A stretch of 64,000 nt of DNA, from the NCBI GenBank assembly GCA_002205965.3, contig NADL03000743.1, forward strand, positions 248,001 through 312,000, in the 5' to 3' direction. The translations under genes were made by a program, and so were the position numbers. The DNA is from Kappaphycus alvarezii. Taxonomy: Eukaryota; Rhodophyta; Florideophyceae; Gigartinales; Solieriaceae. The notes beneath the pieces are model-generated. The model was not told the DNA's origin. It worked only from the letters and a program-made list of their open reading frames with translations, and did no database searches. Shown in pieces: positions 32,308 to 43,599 of this stretch (its first letter is position 1; every line of letters begins with the position of its first letter).

Positions 32308-35300
32308 ATGGCCGACCCTACCCTCCGCACCGACCCCGCCGTTCCGAGGCCCGACGCCTAGTCTCTTCCGTCGGGCCCATTCAGAATCTGTGCCCACGCA
32401 CTGGCCTCCTTCCCACCCCCCGAAAAATGTCATCTCCATTGGCATTTCCCCATCCGTTGACCCCAGCCGTGCGTTCCGCTCATATGACCAAGCGCAAAAG
32501 GCCCTCCTTGCTGCGGCGGCTGACGTCGGTCTCGCTATGCCGTCCCACGTCCTCCTTCCGCATTTCGGGCAGTGGACCTACGTCTACATCCCCGAACCGA
32601 CCCTGCCGCGGTTCTACCGCATTCTAGCCCAAATGAAATTCTCATTCAAGGACCTCCAGGTGACGACGTCCTCACCGGCCGCCTCACTACACTGCCTCGC
32701 GCCCCATGCGGCACGCGGCGCCGCTGCCTGGCTTGCCCGAGAAATCCGGGCCATCACCAGCACCTCTGTGCGCTCCACGGTCCCACTCGAGACGCGCCGA
32801 GCCCTCCGCGACGCTCTCGTGGCATCTCGCCAGGCCCTCGAGACCGCCCTCAACGAAAGAAGAAACGCCACCCGAGCCATCCTCACGGCTCCCGACCCAA
32901 GCCCCAACACCCCGACCGTCAACACCTCGACCTCCACCGCACCCAGGCCCCTCCCGTGACCGCCACCCAGCCGCTCCTTCCCCCATCCTTCCTCCCTCGT
33001 CCCAGGCCCCCAAACGCCCTTCTGCCACCCCGCCTACATCGTCGCCCGCCATAAGACCCCAAGGCACCCCGTCCGAGGACGAGGATGCAACCCTTAACTC
33101 GCCCGGCGGCTCCCCGTCGGCCACGAAGCGTCGCTGCCCGGCAGCGACTCAACCCGCCGGGCCGGCACAAGAAAAAGGAGTCGACACCCTCATGGTGCCA
33201 CCCCTCCCGACTCTCCCGGCAACACGGCAGGAGCGAGGCCCCGACCAACCGTCGGCTGTCCCCGCGGACCCGATCCCCCCCTCCCGTGACTACCTTGGAC
33301 TCCGCCATGCCGGACGCTCCGCCGGCTGCATGCGTCACGAAGGAAGTGCCGACCCCAGAGGATGTATGTGAAATGGCCGTGGCGGTGTCGACCCACCCGC
33401 AGGGCCAATCTGCGTAAGCGCTCACACCCCCCCCCCTCAACACATCGCAATGACTCCTCTATCCCTCAATCCCCTTCCCCCATCCCCGAAGCCAACTCTC
33501 ACCTTCCTTCCCCCTTGAAGTCCTCCGCACCCCATTTCGTGAGGCGGACATCTTCCAAAACATTCCCTTCCCATGCCTCAAGCCCTTCATCCTACTGTTC
33601 ATCAAGCTGATCCGCACAGCGGCCAACGCTCGAGGCGATGATGCCACCCACCGGGCATTTCTTCATCTCCACATGCTTCCTACTGCGGTCATGCGCCGCT
33701 CCCTACGAAGGAGAACAAGGATGGCAGCACCCCAAGGGCCAACACGCAGCACTCAGCTCCCGGATACGTCGTGCCCATACTGGCACTGAGTGGGCAGCCC
33801 TCTGGTCTGAAGCCTTGAATGCACACCACGCCCGCACCGAATGGACGGAACAACACCGCCCAAGGCCGCGTCCAGCCCCGCGCGCAGGGCGCGGCGAGCG
33901 CAAGTTCTATGTGCTGATGCCCGCCACGGCAAGGCTATGAGGTCGCTTCACAATGCCCCGCTAGCAGATGTGAAAGACCCTGCAACCATCGAAGCACTCC
34001 GCACCTTACACCCCGCGACCCCGCGCCCGATCACCCCCATTCCAACAGACTCCCTCCCACCGCCGCCTGTTGTTACAAGAGAAGCCGTTGAGAACGCCGT
34101 CCGTCGCCTTTCCCGGGATACGGCGGCCGGCCCTGATCGTACGCCGGCGCGCTGGTTCCATCTGCTCGTGCAGACGCCAGTAAGCCCGGAAGCCGGTATT
34201 ACGGGCAAGGGGGTGCTTACGCAACTCGTTTCTCGGATCGCGAGAGGTGACCTGCCAACCTCAGTCCTGCCGCTCCTGGCTGCAGCAACCCTGCTACCTC
34301 TGCGGCCCAAACCCAACAAGATTCGGCCCATCGCCGTAGGAACGATCCTCCGCAGAGTGGTAACGAAGACACTCCTCCCACCCGCCATTGATGATTCTCG
34401 TCAATTTCTGGCCCCTTCCAATTGGCTAACGGCATCAGGGCTGGGATGGACGCCATCGTACACGACACGCGCATGCTGCTCCGTCGCTTCTCTAATCGCA
34501 AGGATACCGCCACTGTTCTCGTTGACGCGAATAACGCCTTCAACCGCGTTGATCGCCAGTCAATGCTAGACCAGCTGCCCACGCGCGCCCCAAGTCTCGC
34601 CCGGTTCATCAACATGATTTATGCACGCTCGCAACCACCGTTGATCGTGCCGAATCGTGACAAAACGACCATCGCGAGTGCTCAAGGCACACAGCAAGGC
34701 GACCCTGCCAGCATGCTCCTGTTCTCGCTGAAGATCCAGCCCCTCATCCGCCGGATTGCAGAAAACACGGGCATCGTCCTCAACCAATGGTACGCCGATG
34801 ATGGTACATTGATGGGGTCCCTCCCGACCTCCGACAAGCCCTTCACATTCTCCGCGACGAGGGACCCACCTACGGCCTACATCTCAATCCGGGGAAAACG
34901 CGCATTCATTGGCCAACGGTCCTACGCCCACAGCGCGAGGCTTTTCTCCAGGAATTTCGCCTCGCTGAATGCTCAACGGACGGATTCGAGCTCCTCGGGG
35001 CTCCGCTCGGAAACCGGCATTTCACGAATGCCTTTCTACGAGACAAGATTGAGGGGTGCCGCCGAACTCTCCAACTCCTGCCCATGGTTGACGACCCGCG
35101 CGCGCGGTTTCACATGCACCGCCTCTGTGCGTCGGCCTGTCTGGTGGACCACGCCTTCAAGCTGGCTGACCCACGGGAAGCCCGTACTGCTGCCGAGGCT
35201 TTCGATACTCTGCTGCAAAAGTCCTTCACCGAGCTTCATGGTGTTCAACTCAGCGACAACGCGTGGTCGCAGGCTACCCTGCCCATGCATCAGGGCGGTC

Positions 35301-36130
35301 TTGGGTTCACCCTCATCTCACCGTTCCTAGATGGCGCCGCTGCCTCGAGTATCATGGATGCAGCACCGACACGACTGCGGTCCGCAGCCCATATCGGGCC
35401 CCGCTCCACCGCGCTCACGGGCGCCCGCTACCGCCGTGACAAGGCTTTCCTTCTCGGTCAAGCCGCACGTCACATTCGAGACTTCCTCCTGCACATCCCT
35501 GGAATGGCCTACCCCGTTAACCTCGATTCCTTCGACCCGCTTCCTCTGGCTACTGCACACACACACATCCAAACCTTCCTAAAACGTGTGCAGCAGGAGG
35601 CGCTGGCCAAGGTTCATTGGCGCGACGACCACTGGGCTACATCTCCGAACCCGGACCGACACACGGATGCAGATGTACGGCAACGCATACGCGGTCTAGC
35701 GCTACGCAAAGGCCCCGGTGCTGCCTTTCTTTACGCACATCCCTCGGCTGAGACGGAGGTGTCCGCGGTGCACTGGAAAATAATGCTTCGCCGATACTTG
35801 GGAATGCCCGTTTATGATGACTCGCTTCCTCGGAACTGCGAGCATTGTAAACGCCAAATGGACATATTAGGCGATCATGCTGTAGACTTGTGCCCGTCTG
35901 GGTTTGGTCGCAAACACCGGCATAACTCACTGCGCAACGTCATCGCTGGCCGTATCGCACGTGCCGCCGGCCTGGACTGCCAGCTCGAGGTCCCACTCCT
36001 CGTGCCCGGCACCGAGCTGCGACCCGCTGACATACTGGTTCACCCACCAGCTGCCCCGGAAGGCACTGTGGCCCGCCCGATCGCCTGCGACGTTACCGTA
36101 GTCTCGCCATTCAAGGACGATGTCAGAACG
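32308..36130 (+). mobile_element. Non-LTR retrotransposon (LINE) with reverse transcriptase and restriction-like endonuclease
   Basis: One long ORF seems to start at the ATG at 32,308. N-terminal part (to about 33,400): Ala/Arg-rich, then Pro/Ser-rich, with no clear fingers seen. Reverse transcriptase at about 33,530-34,860: KPNKIRPIAVG, NAFNRVDRQSM (first Asp region), QGTQQGDPASMLLFSL, and the catalytic YADDG at 34,791-34,805. After the thumb comes a CCHC-type finger (C-x2-C...H...C, about 35,837-35,891; CEHCKRQMDILGDHA), then RHNSLRN and a PD-(D/E)xK-like nuclease core with RPADIL (Asp at 36,029) and ACDVTV (Asp at 36,089). This layout is that of R2-like, RLE-bearing LINEs, many of which insert at fixed sites. 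The ORF changes phase at least four to six times, each consistent with one missing base. The 3' end (near 36,130) is cut off and joins a relic of the same family. Confidence 0.9.
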
Positions 36131-37360
36131 AGAGCTACAAGGGAAGTGCAGTTACGCATTCCTTCCCGCGCATCCCATCACCGACACGGAAGTGTCCACA
36201 GCGCACTGGAAGACCGCGGTACGTCGCCACATTGGAATATCTATCTACAATTATTCGCTCCTCCGACCTGTGGGAATTGCAAAAGACCCATGGGCAGGTT
36301 TGGGGTACCAGTCAGCGGACCTATAACCTTCTGGGCTCGCTCGCAAACACCCTCATGACTCGCTTCGCAACTTCATCGCTGTAATACAATGGGTATCCCG
36401 CAGGTTGGCGAACCTCGAGTGTGTGACCATAAACCATATTGAGGAGCCGCAGTAAGCCAAATGGCTTGTGTAAGGATCCATGCTGGAAGAAGAGTGTGGA
36501 TTCCTGTCCTGGTGATTTAGATGTGTCATACAGAAGATTTGGAGTCCAGCCGGGGATCACTGTAAATGTTGCGGAAGTCATTACAGCCTCAGGGATTTTT
36601 CGCGAGGAACAGTGGGTACGCACCGTTTGGAGGTTTGGCGACATGGGCTCGCAGCTCACCATCGTACGCATTGTTCCCAAGATGGTATCAGAAGCCCAAT
36701 GAATGGATGAAAGCGATTAGTGGAGATATCATTCACAGTACAGTGTAGATGTTGATTTTTTTTGGTTATGAAAGATAGAGATCTAGTGGTTAATGGGTAA
36801 AGAGGCAAGCAAACTGCGAAAAGCAATTTGACCCTAAACTTTGAGCGCGTCTCCAAGCCATCAGCACCGACCTGGATTAGTTAACCCCAGCCGGTTAACC
36901 GCCCGCCCACTGAACGCCTCAAACTCCTTGCTTCCTTGGCAATTCCTCTCCCTTTGGTGTAATTCCCCTTTATAGGTTTGTTCGCTCCACCAAACCAATT
37001 TCTCTACTGATAAACCATTTAATAGGTTTTTTATCCTAAAACCGCCGACCGTGTCGCCAGTGGATCCTTCCTGGACTGCCAGATTGAGGTCCCGCTCCCA
37101 GTACCAGGCATCGAGCTACAAGCCGCTAACATCCTCATCCAGCCACTGGCAGCTCCGATGGCACTGCGAAACGCCCTACTTGCTGCAATGTCACTGTCAT
37201 CTCTTCGGTCTAGGTCGACGTATGATAAATGGCTGCCAAAGAAGTTGTTCGGGCTGTTTCAGTTTCGCACTGCAACAAGGTCACTGATCTTGAACAAAAA
37301 CTGTCCAGTTGACTCCTGCACCCCTCCGACAATCACAGACAGGCCCTCAACTTCTACATA
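36131..37360 (+). mobile_element. Older relic(s) of the same RLE-type LINE family
   Basis: At 36,150-36,330 the sequence again encodes the stretch that precedes the CCHC finger (TDTEVSTAHWKTAVRRHIGI, against AETEVSAVHWKIMLRRYLGM at about 35,745 in the main copy). At 37,065-37,200 a diverged copy of the nuclease region appears (LDCQIEVPLPVPGIEL, against LDCQLEVPLLVPGTEL). They keep the original order but are separated by about 700 bp of unrelated sequence. The catalytic Asp of RPADIL is Asn here. These look like pieces of one older copy next to, or interrupted by, the younger one. Phases are broken. Confidence 0.75.
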
Positions 37361-37459
37361 AAACTGCTGGCTTTCGTGCCCTAGGTTCGGCTTCCCCGCT
37401 ACTAGCCTTTACATTAACGCCTTAAAAGTTGCTCTTATTGCATGCCACTACCTCTTCCA

Positions 37460-38960
37460 AGAAGGCCTTCGAGTGGATCCAGGAAATGCAAGGCCTCTCG
37501 ACTACTTGAAGAAGCTGAAGAGGCCTCCATTAATCGCTTTCCTGGAATTTGACTCTTCTTTCATGGTGTGTTCAGATGATTGTTCTGCTTCTTTAGGAAT
37601 TTTTCTCTCGCAGAAGGAAGATAATGGAAAAGTACCCCCGGCAAAGTTCGGATCTCGGACGGTGACAGAACAGGAGCGCCTGTAGTCCACGAGGGAACGG
37701 GAAGCACTGGCTATGGTGCTCGCTCTCAAAGAGTTTCGCGTATTTTTTGAAAATCTTCTCGTACCCTACAAGAATCCTCCAATTCCTGCAAACGATATTT
37801 AAGAAATAGAACAAATACGGGCAGATGACTAGAAATATGGACCTGATGGCCGAGTAACATTTTAGAGGTAAGGTATCGTCCTGGCGCTGTCGGTAGGGCG
37901 GCTGATTATCTTTTGCGCAGGCCTACCGGTGCCCAAAATCATAGGGTGGTCAAGAAAAGGAACATCATAGAAGGATACGTGACCATTCTATGCTGAGCCG
38001 ATCCAAAAATGGATGGGCTAGAACCGCAGCTACAAGATTCGCCTGTAGAAATGCCCCAATAAACGAACACGAATAAGAAGACCGCGATAAGGACGAACGC
38101 GGAGATGAGCGTCCTCTGGAACGATAAGTTGGTTCGGGCGTGAGAAGGATGGGTCAGAGGTCGTGCTCCCCAGAAAACGTGCTGAGATCCTGATCACGTT
38201 CCACGATGATACAGGCTTTTGGGACGTAAGGTCCCCAAGAACGTCTTTAAAAGATCGATTCTTGTACCCAGGGGTTTACAGCGACGTAAGGACGCAATCT
38301 GAAAGTGTGGAGGATTCAATCACGCTCTGATACTCCCAAAGTATCATATGAGCCGCAATGCGTCCGTCACAGGGTTGTTGGAAACGATTTTGATCTAATT
38401 TTCTGGCCCCTTCAAGCCGCCTGAAACAGAACAAAGGTGTTAACTATTAGCGGTCGAACACATGACGGGGTAACAGATTGCTTAGGCCACCGATGATGCT
38501 ATATTCTAATATAAGATACTGTCATAAAAATTGTAAAACAAGAGACCATTCTGCCTTTCAGACCGCCGAGAAGGATTTTATCTGATAACATCATGGCTTT
38601 CATGGCAGCCGCAGCCCAAGAGTCTATGGGAAAGAACAGGATCGACTGTAAATAAGTGTTCCTTGTTGCTCCTATGGAGAAAAGTGGAGGGCCGAAACGA
38701 TGGTCTGGAACATCAAGCATACCGTTAAGACGTCGATGGTGCAGAATGCAGAAGACTCGGGTAAAGCGCAAATTGCTTCGCAAATTCTGCATTGGTACCG
38801 GAGGCGCGAAAGTGGAACGGTCCCTTCTCCATTTATAATGATGTGGGGGATCAACCTGAGGATGATGGCCAATAATGCGGTGGTTGTGCTGACCTAAGCT
38901 GAGCCAAAGAACCGCTTCATCGAGATGTTTGGGGGGTCTGTTTGGAGATCCGTTGTAGCA
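37460..38960 (+). mobile_element. Ty3/Gypsy retrotransposon relic
   Basis: Fossil in + orientation. The Gypsy RNase H pattern lies at about 37,510-37,740 (FDSSFMVCSDDCSASLGIFLS and an ALAMVLALKEFR segment). Weak integrase remnants follow between 38,150 and 38,880. No gag or LTRs seen. Several breaks; old. It abuts the LINE relic. Confidence 0.65.
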
Positions 38961-41900
38961 GCAAAGTCAAACATTCCGTTTTCGAGCAAAGGAAGTGAGG
39001 AAATCTTTAATGTAGAGACGACGTCTTAGTAGTGCTCAAAAGAAACCGAAAGTGTCAGGTTCTCTACTAATACTTCTACTGGCCGTGCATGATGACCAAA
39101 GCAAACCAACCACGCCACTATTTGGTCTCGTCGACTGGACGGGTGACTCGGAAGGCGATTGACGCTTGCAGATTGGTCAAAAAATACTGTAAGAGAGAAT
39201 AATTTACTAAAGTTTGAGGCGCGAGAAATCAAGAAGAGAAGATAGATGACTAAAACAATAAAAACCTGGGGAAAAAAGAAGAGGGAGAGGAAAAGAAAAC
39301 GAAAATGTTCGCGACGAATAGGTGCCTCCGAAGATGGTAGAATAAGTTGGAATGTAGGCAGGTCTCTGCCCCGCAGAGTACAACTGAATGCACCCGGGAG
39401 CCCGTTCGCTTTCAATCGCATGAACGACTTTGCACCCTCTAAGTCCGCTTATCGCTCCCATGTGTATACCAGAAGTCTGATTGCACTATTTTACTTCACC
39501 ATGCTCGCTTGCTCGCGGATGAAGATTGGACGCGGACGAAAACGCAAGGGAAAAGTAAGGACGCGAGGATGCACCGGCACTAACGTGGAGGGAAGGCATT
39601 GGGCAAGGCGGAGTACAGTCAGAGGCCGGTGCAGCGGGAGATGCAGTTTTGAGACAAGGGGGGATTTTATATGGCGAAGGGAGGTGGACTATGCCTTTTG
39701 TACGGCCGGGGCCGGCGGAATACACTCAGCGAGGGGGCCCCCCATTCTGTACAGAGATTACTGTGTTCCCAGTATAGTACTTTGTTTGTCCTACAGTGGG
39801 CACTGTAAAGTACCACACAGCCCTATAATCTGCGAGATGCGTCTAGAGTTCTACAGAAGCATCTCCTTAAAAGGTCAGATAGGTTGCGCGTGCTAGTTTC
39901 ACGTAAACATCGAAGCTACATGAGAACCATTTAGCTTCAATATTGTAGCGGATGCAGATCCGATGAAGTACAGCATTTACTTGACTTTCATTCAAGTTCA
40001 GTGTTCCACGAAAGGTTACAACAGCGAAATGATCTTTAACTTTTGTGCACAATGCTATATGCGTTACATATAGAGCTATGATATCCAGGATCCAAAAATT
40101 TATGGACAGAGGCCTATACCTTCGTAAAGAACCAACCTTCTGTTGGGTGTTAGGCGTACACGAGCAGATATAGGTTGAAATGTCGTTGAGACTTTGGTTG
40201 AGGTTTTCTGGTTTAAATCGGCCGCTGCAAACCAGGGTTTACATAGAACTAGGGATAGCTACACACTAAAGAAAAATGTAGTCAAACATTGTCTAATGTA
40301 AAGGTTTCACCGCAAAACAGCCCTGAAGGTATCGTAAGTAGCGCTTTGGAACTTGTAGTTGGCACGAGTGACATACTCTGACAAGATGTAAGACGTACAT
40401 TGGTCCAGATGGCATGGGATAGCAAGGCAGCTTTTGATTGTTAAAGCAGTAATGAAATATCACAGTGTGAAACTCGCTCTTAACTATTCCAAGTATACCA
40501 ATGGGGCAACAGGTAGTGTCAAAAACTGTAGGGAAAAGTGTACTGACAACAAGTGTCTACAGAAGCCCTGGTTGTAAGATTACCATTGTTTGGAACCTAC
40601 TGTACAGTAAATGCAGTAAATTAGTGTAAAGCTGTAAGTTCTGTGAAATATCACGTCACAAAGGAATGTAAAACTGTGGAATAGAACAACTATTTTGTCG
40701 TAGGCTATCTTTCAGCATATCCATGGCAAGCACCAGCTCCAGAGTTTGGGCCGGTAGTGAAGATACAAGTTTAGGTGCTCTAGCAACACTCATGGGTGCC
40801 ATGAGTAACGATAAGCACGGGAATAATACGTTTTAATTTAGATTGTGATCAATTGAAGTACTGCTCTTAAAATTGTCGCCGAGAACAAAGAGGTCCAAAT
40901 TAAACGCGACCAATTTCGTGGTTGAACCTAATTTCGGCAATTGCAGTCAAATTTTAAAGCGAGAAACCATCCTTGGATGCGGAAAGCTCCTTAACTTATC
41001 ACTTATACTATATATTTTTTAACTAAGCGCATATCAGATACGTCAAATAATACAAACTAAGCAGCTCCTCTCAATCAAAAAATCACAGCAAATCCAACCG
41101 AAAATCCAGAACTTCAGCATCATAACAGGGCCTTCAATTCCCCGCACTGGTGGCATGTGGTCCGATATCCAGTTCAACCACCACGATTGGGTGCAGCTTA
41201 ATTAAAATTTTTAGTCATATATTCAATGGTTTCTCCAGCATTCCGGTGACGGGTTTCTGGCCGAGTTAAGACCTGACTTCACTACCAATAATTTTACGCC
41301 TGCTACTATTATTTTCAACTATTGAGTCTATAAGCGCGCCTACTCACTTTCTGTCTTAGGCTCAGAATGTTATTACTTACCCTCCACTTAGCATAACAAT
41401 ACTTGACCTCAGAATTGCTTATTCTGCCACAAAAAGTACAGCAAGTGTTACGGTGAGAGATATTCTCGCATATTGAAACATTTTCGCCCAATTATATGCA
41501 GCTCTAAAGTACCCTGTTGCTTCTTTGAGGTACGAAGGAAGGCCTGGGCTCAGAGTTTACTTTCTAATACTTTGAAAAAACGTTAGCTTGGAACTTTCTT
41601 CGTCCAAAACATCTACCAATTGTACTCAATATTCTTGTAACGAGATTCAGGACGAGATAATAGCCATGCTTGCGGAATATTGGTAATTGAATTCATCATT
41701 CCAATACCAACAATTGGCGTTCTCTTGAAGTTTTCTAGAAGTTCCCGACAAGACACACACTGGCAGGGATTTAACCGATGCCTAGTTCATCAAATAGACC
41801 AGAAAAAATCCTTTCAATTAAGTTTCTGCAAGCTGCTTGCAAAGAGAAAATAATTGGTTTATAAAATCCCAGTTTAAATACTGTATGTCAAGAGAGCGAC

Positions 41901-42450
41901 GAATTAAGTGACGAATTCTCGAAATGAGTGATCTTTACTAATATCGACAGAACAAAAACAGCTGTAACCCTTGTTTGCTGCTGGGAAAAGACAGCACTGG
42001 TTGAGTGTGGCAGGAAGAGATGAGAATTGGTGGACCTGATCCATTAGGACAGCCCTCCTTACACGCCTTTCCCATATCGGCCCAAGGTGCAGTGCGGGTG
42101 AGGGATTAAAATCTAACCAAATCTAAAAAACACAAATCGACACGACGTGAGATCCAAAGCGAGGACAGGCGATCCGTGATACCTGCCTTGCATGAGTGCC
42201 TCGGCACCCGAGCCCAGCATATCACGGGCGCCGAGAGATGTGAAACAAGTATAGAAAGAGACCAGTCCCAGAAGTTGAAAAAGTGGGAGAGGCAACTGTA
42301 CTGTAAAGTACGTCACTGTTACAAATTCTACTTGCAGTTGCAGAGTTACCTCACGATACCGATACACAGTTAACATTCATGACCGAACCGTTCCGTACAG
42401 TACTTCACAGTGTTGGGTGCTGTACAGTATCCCATTGTAAACAGATATTA
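38961..42450. other. 3.5-kb region without recognised genes
   Basis: A 216-codon + frame at 39,246-39,896 is Arg/Lys/Gly-rich with no domain, overlaps GTAC palindromes and the second copy of the 32-nt hairpin, and is probably chance. From 39,900 to 42,100 frames are very short and the sequence is AT-rich; I see nothing in it. GTAC-type words recur at 40,600-40,620 and 42,295-42,430. Confidence 0.4.
39834..39865. repeat. Conserved 32-nt hairpin, copy B
   Basis: GAGATGC, an 18-nt loop, GCATCTC: a perfect 7-bp stem. It matches copy A at 31,198-31,229 in stem, loop length and flanks. Confidence 0.75.
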
Positions 42451-43289
42451 TATGTACTTAGGAAACTGTGAGCAGCGCGTCTATATCAATAACAAAGCCC
42501 AATGGCCCTCTTTCGCCTTCCAAATGCGACGGCAGTAGCGAACCCACACTTAGCGCACCCGAAGATGCTCGTACCGCCAGAGAAAGACATGGAGTTTTCT
42601 CTACTCATCACCCAGTCATCCTTCATACTAACCTCGATGATTTCATCTAATAGCCGTGAAAATACCACAGAAAACACAAAATAAACATATCTCGGTTATT
42701 TACTGTTCAATTACCGAAATGACGCAATTACAAAGCATGAAGCATCTCTAAGCTGGTACTCAATGACTTTACACCGTTCTTTCGACATATCCTAAAGTTC
42801 TGAATCTTATTCAAAACTAAACTAAGCCAAGAATTCCAAGCCGTCAGAATCGGACACACGACGCAGTAGCTGTTTGTTGAGCTCCACTACAAATCAATCC
42901 TAATAAACCAAACTATTCCTGACATGCATAATCTCCGCAAAACTCTTATTAACGAAACTCAAGACGCTTTTTCTGTCCACAACACAAAAAAATCCGTGAT
43001 TGTACACTCAAGAATTACTAAGAAATACCGAAATAACTTTAGTGCAGTGCTCAGACAATAGGCTCAGTCAACATTTAGTGCAATTATTTAGGTAGCTCCT
43101 CTCTTTGGTGCAACACCTCTGATTGACGCAATAAATTCGTCTCCCCTTTAGTGCATCCCCTCAGCAACAAAGCAGAGTCTAGATCTGCTACAGAAATATA
43201 TAAAGGACCTAGTCAAAAGAGGAGTGGAAAAACTGGGCATAAGCATCTACAGTATGCAAAAACCTCCCTAATAAACATTAAGGCTACTT
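42451..43289. other. AT-rich intergenic, nothing recognised
   Basis: Only short frames (about 60 codons) at 42,468-42,684 on both strands, with no domain. Confidence 0.35.
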
Positions 43290-43450
43290 TTGGATGACGT
43301 GTGGATGGATATGGAGGCAGCTGGAGCACATGTGGACTGCTTGTGGAACATTGCTGGCGCAACATACTGTATTCAATATTTTCGTTAAAATTTGATCATC
43401 ACATTGGATGATATGTGGATGACATGTGGAGCTTCTGGAGCATGTTTTTA
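43290..43450. repeat. Degenerate GTGGA-rich direct repeats (left cluster)
   Basis: Two direct copies of about 45 bp: TGGATGACGTGTGGATG followed by a TGGAG...CTGGAGCAC stretch near 43,293, and TGGATGATATGTGGATGAC followed by TGGAGCTTCTGGAGCATG near 43,405. TGTGGA/CTGGA words dominate. A similar cluster lies at 53,295-53,475. Confidence 0.65.
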
Positions 43451-43521
43451 TTTATTAAATAAAATAAATTAACATTTTGGAGTACAGGTGGACGATTGTT
43501 GGATCGGACAGCTCATTTTCG

Positions 43522-43563
43522 TCACGTAATTTGCCTCACGTAATTTGCCTCACGTAATTTGCC
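43522..43563. repeat. 14-bp tandem repeat, three copies
   Basis: TCACGTAATTTGCC three times in perfect tandem, ending 37 bp before the ATG of the next gene. CACGTAA-type words can be bZIP/bHLH sites, so a promoter role is possible but unproven. Confidence 0.9.
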
Positions 43564-43599
43564 TTCATGTCACCCTCCTTATATCTCCTGAGCGAGATC

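Noticed and set aside
39246-39896. A 216-codon + strand frame
   Set aside because: Arg/Lys/Gly-rich, runs through GTAC palindromes and the conserved hairpin repeat, and shows no domain; probably chance.
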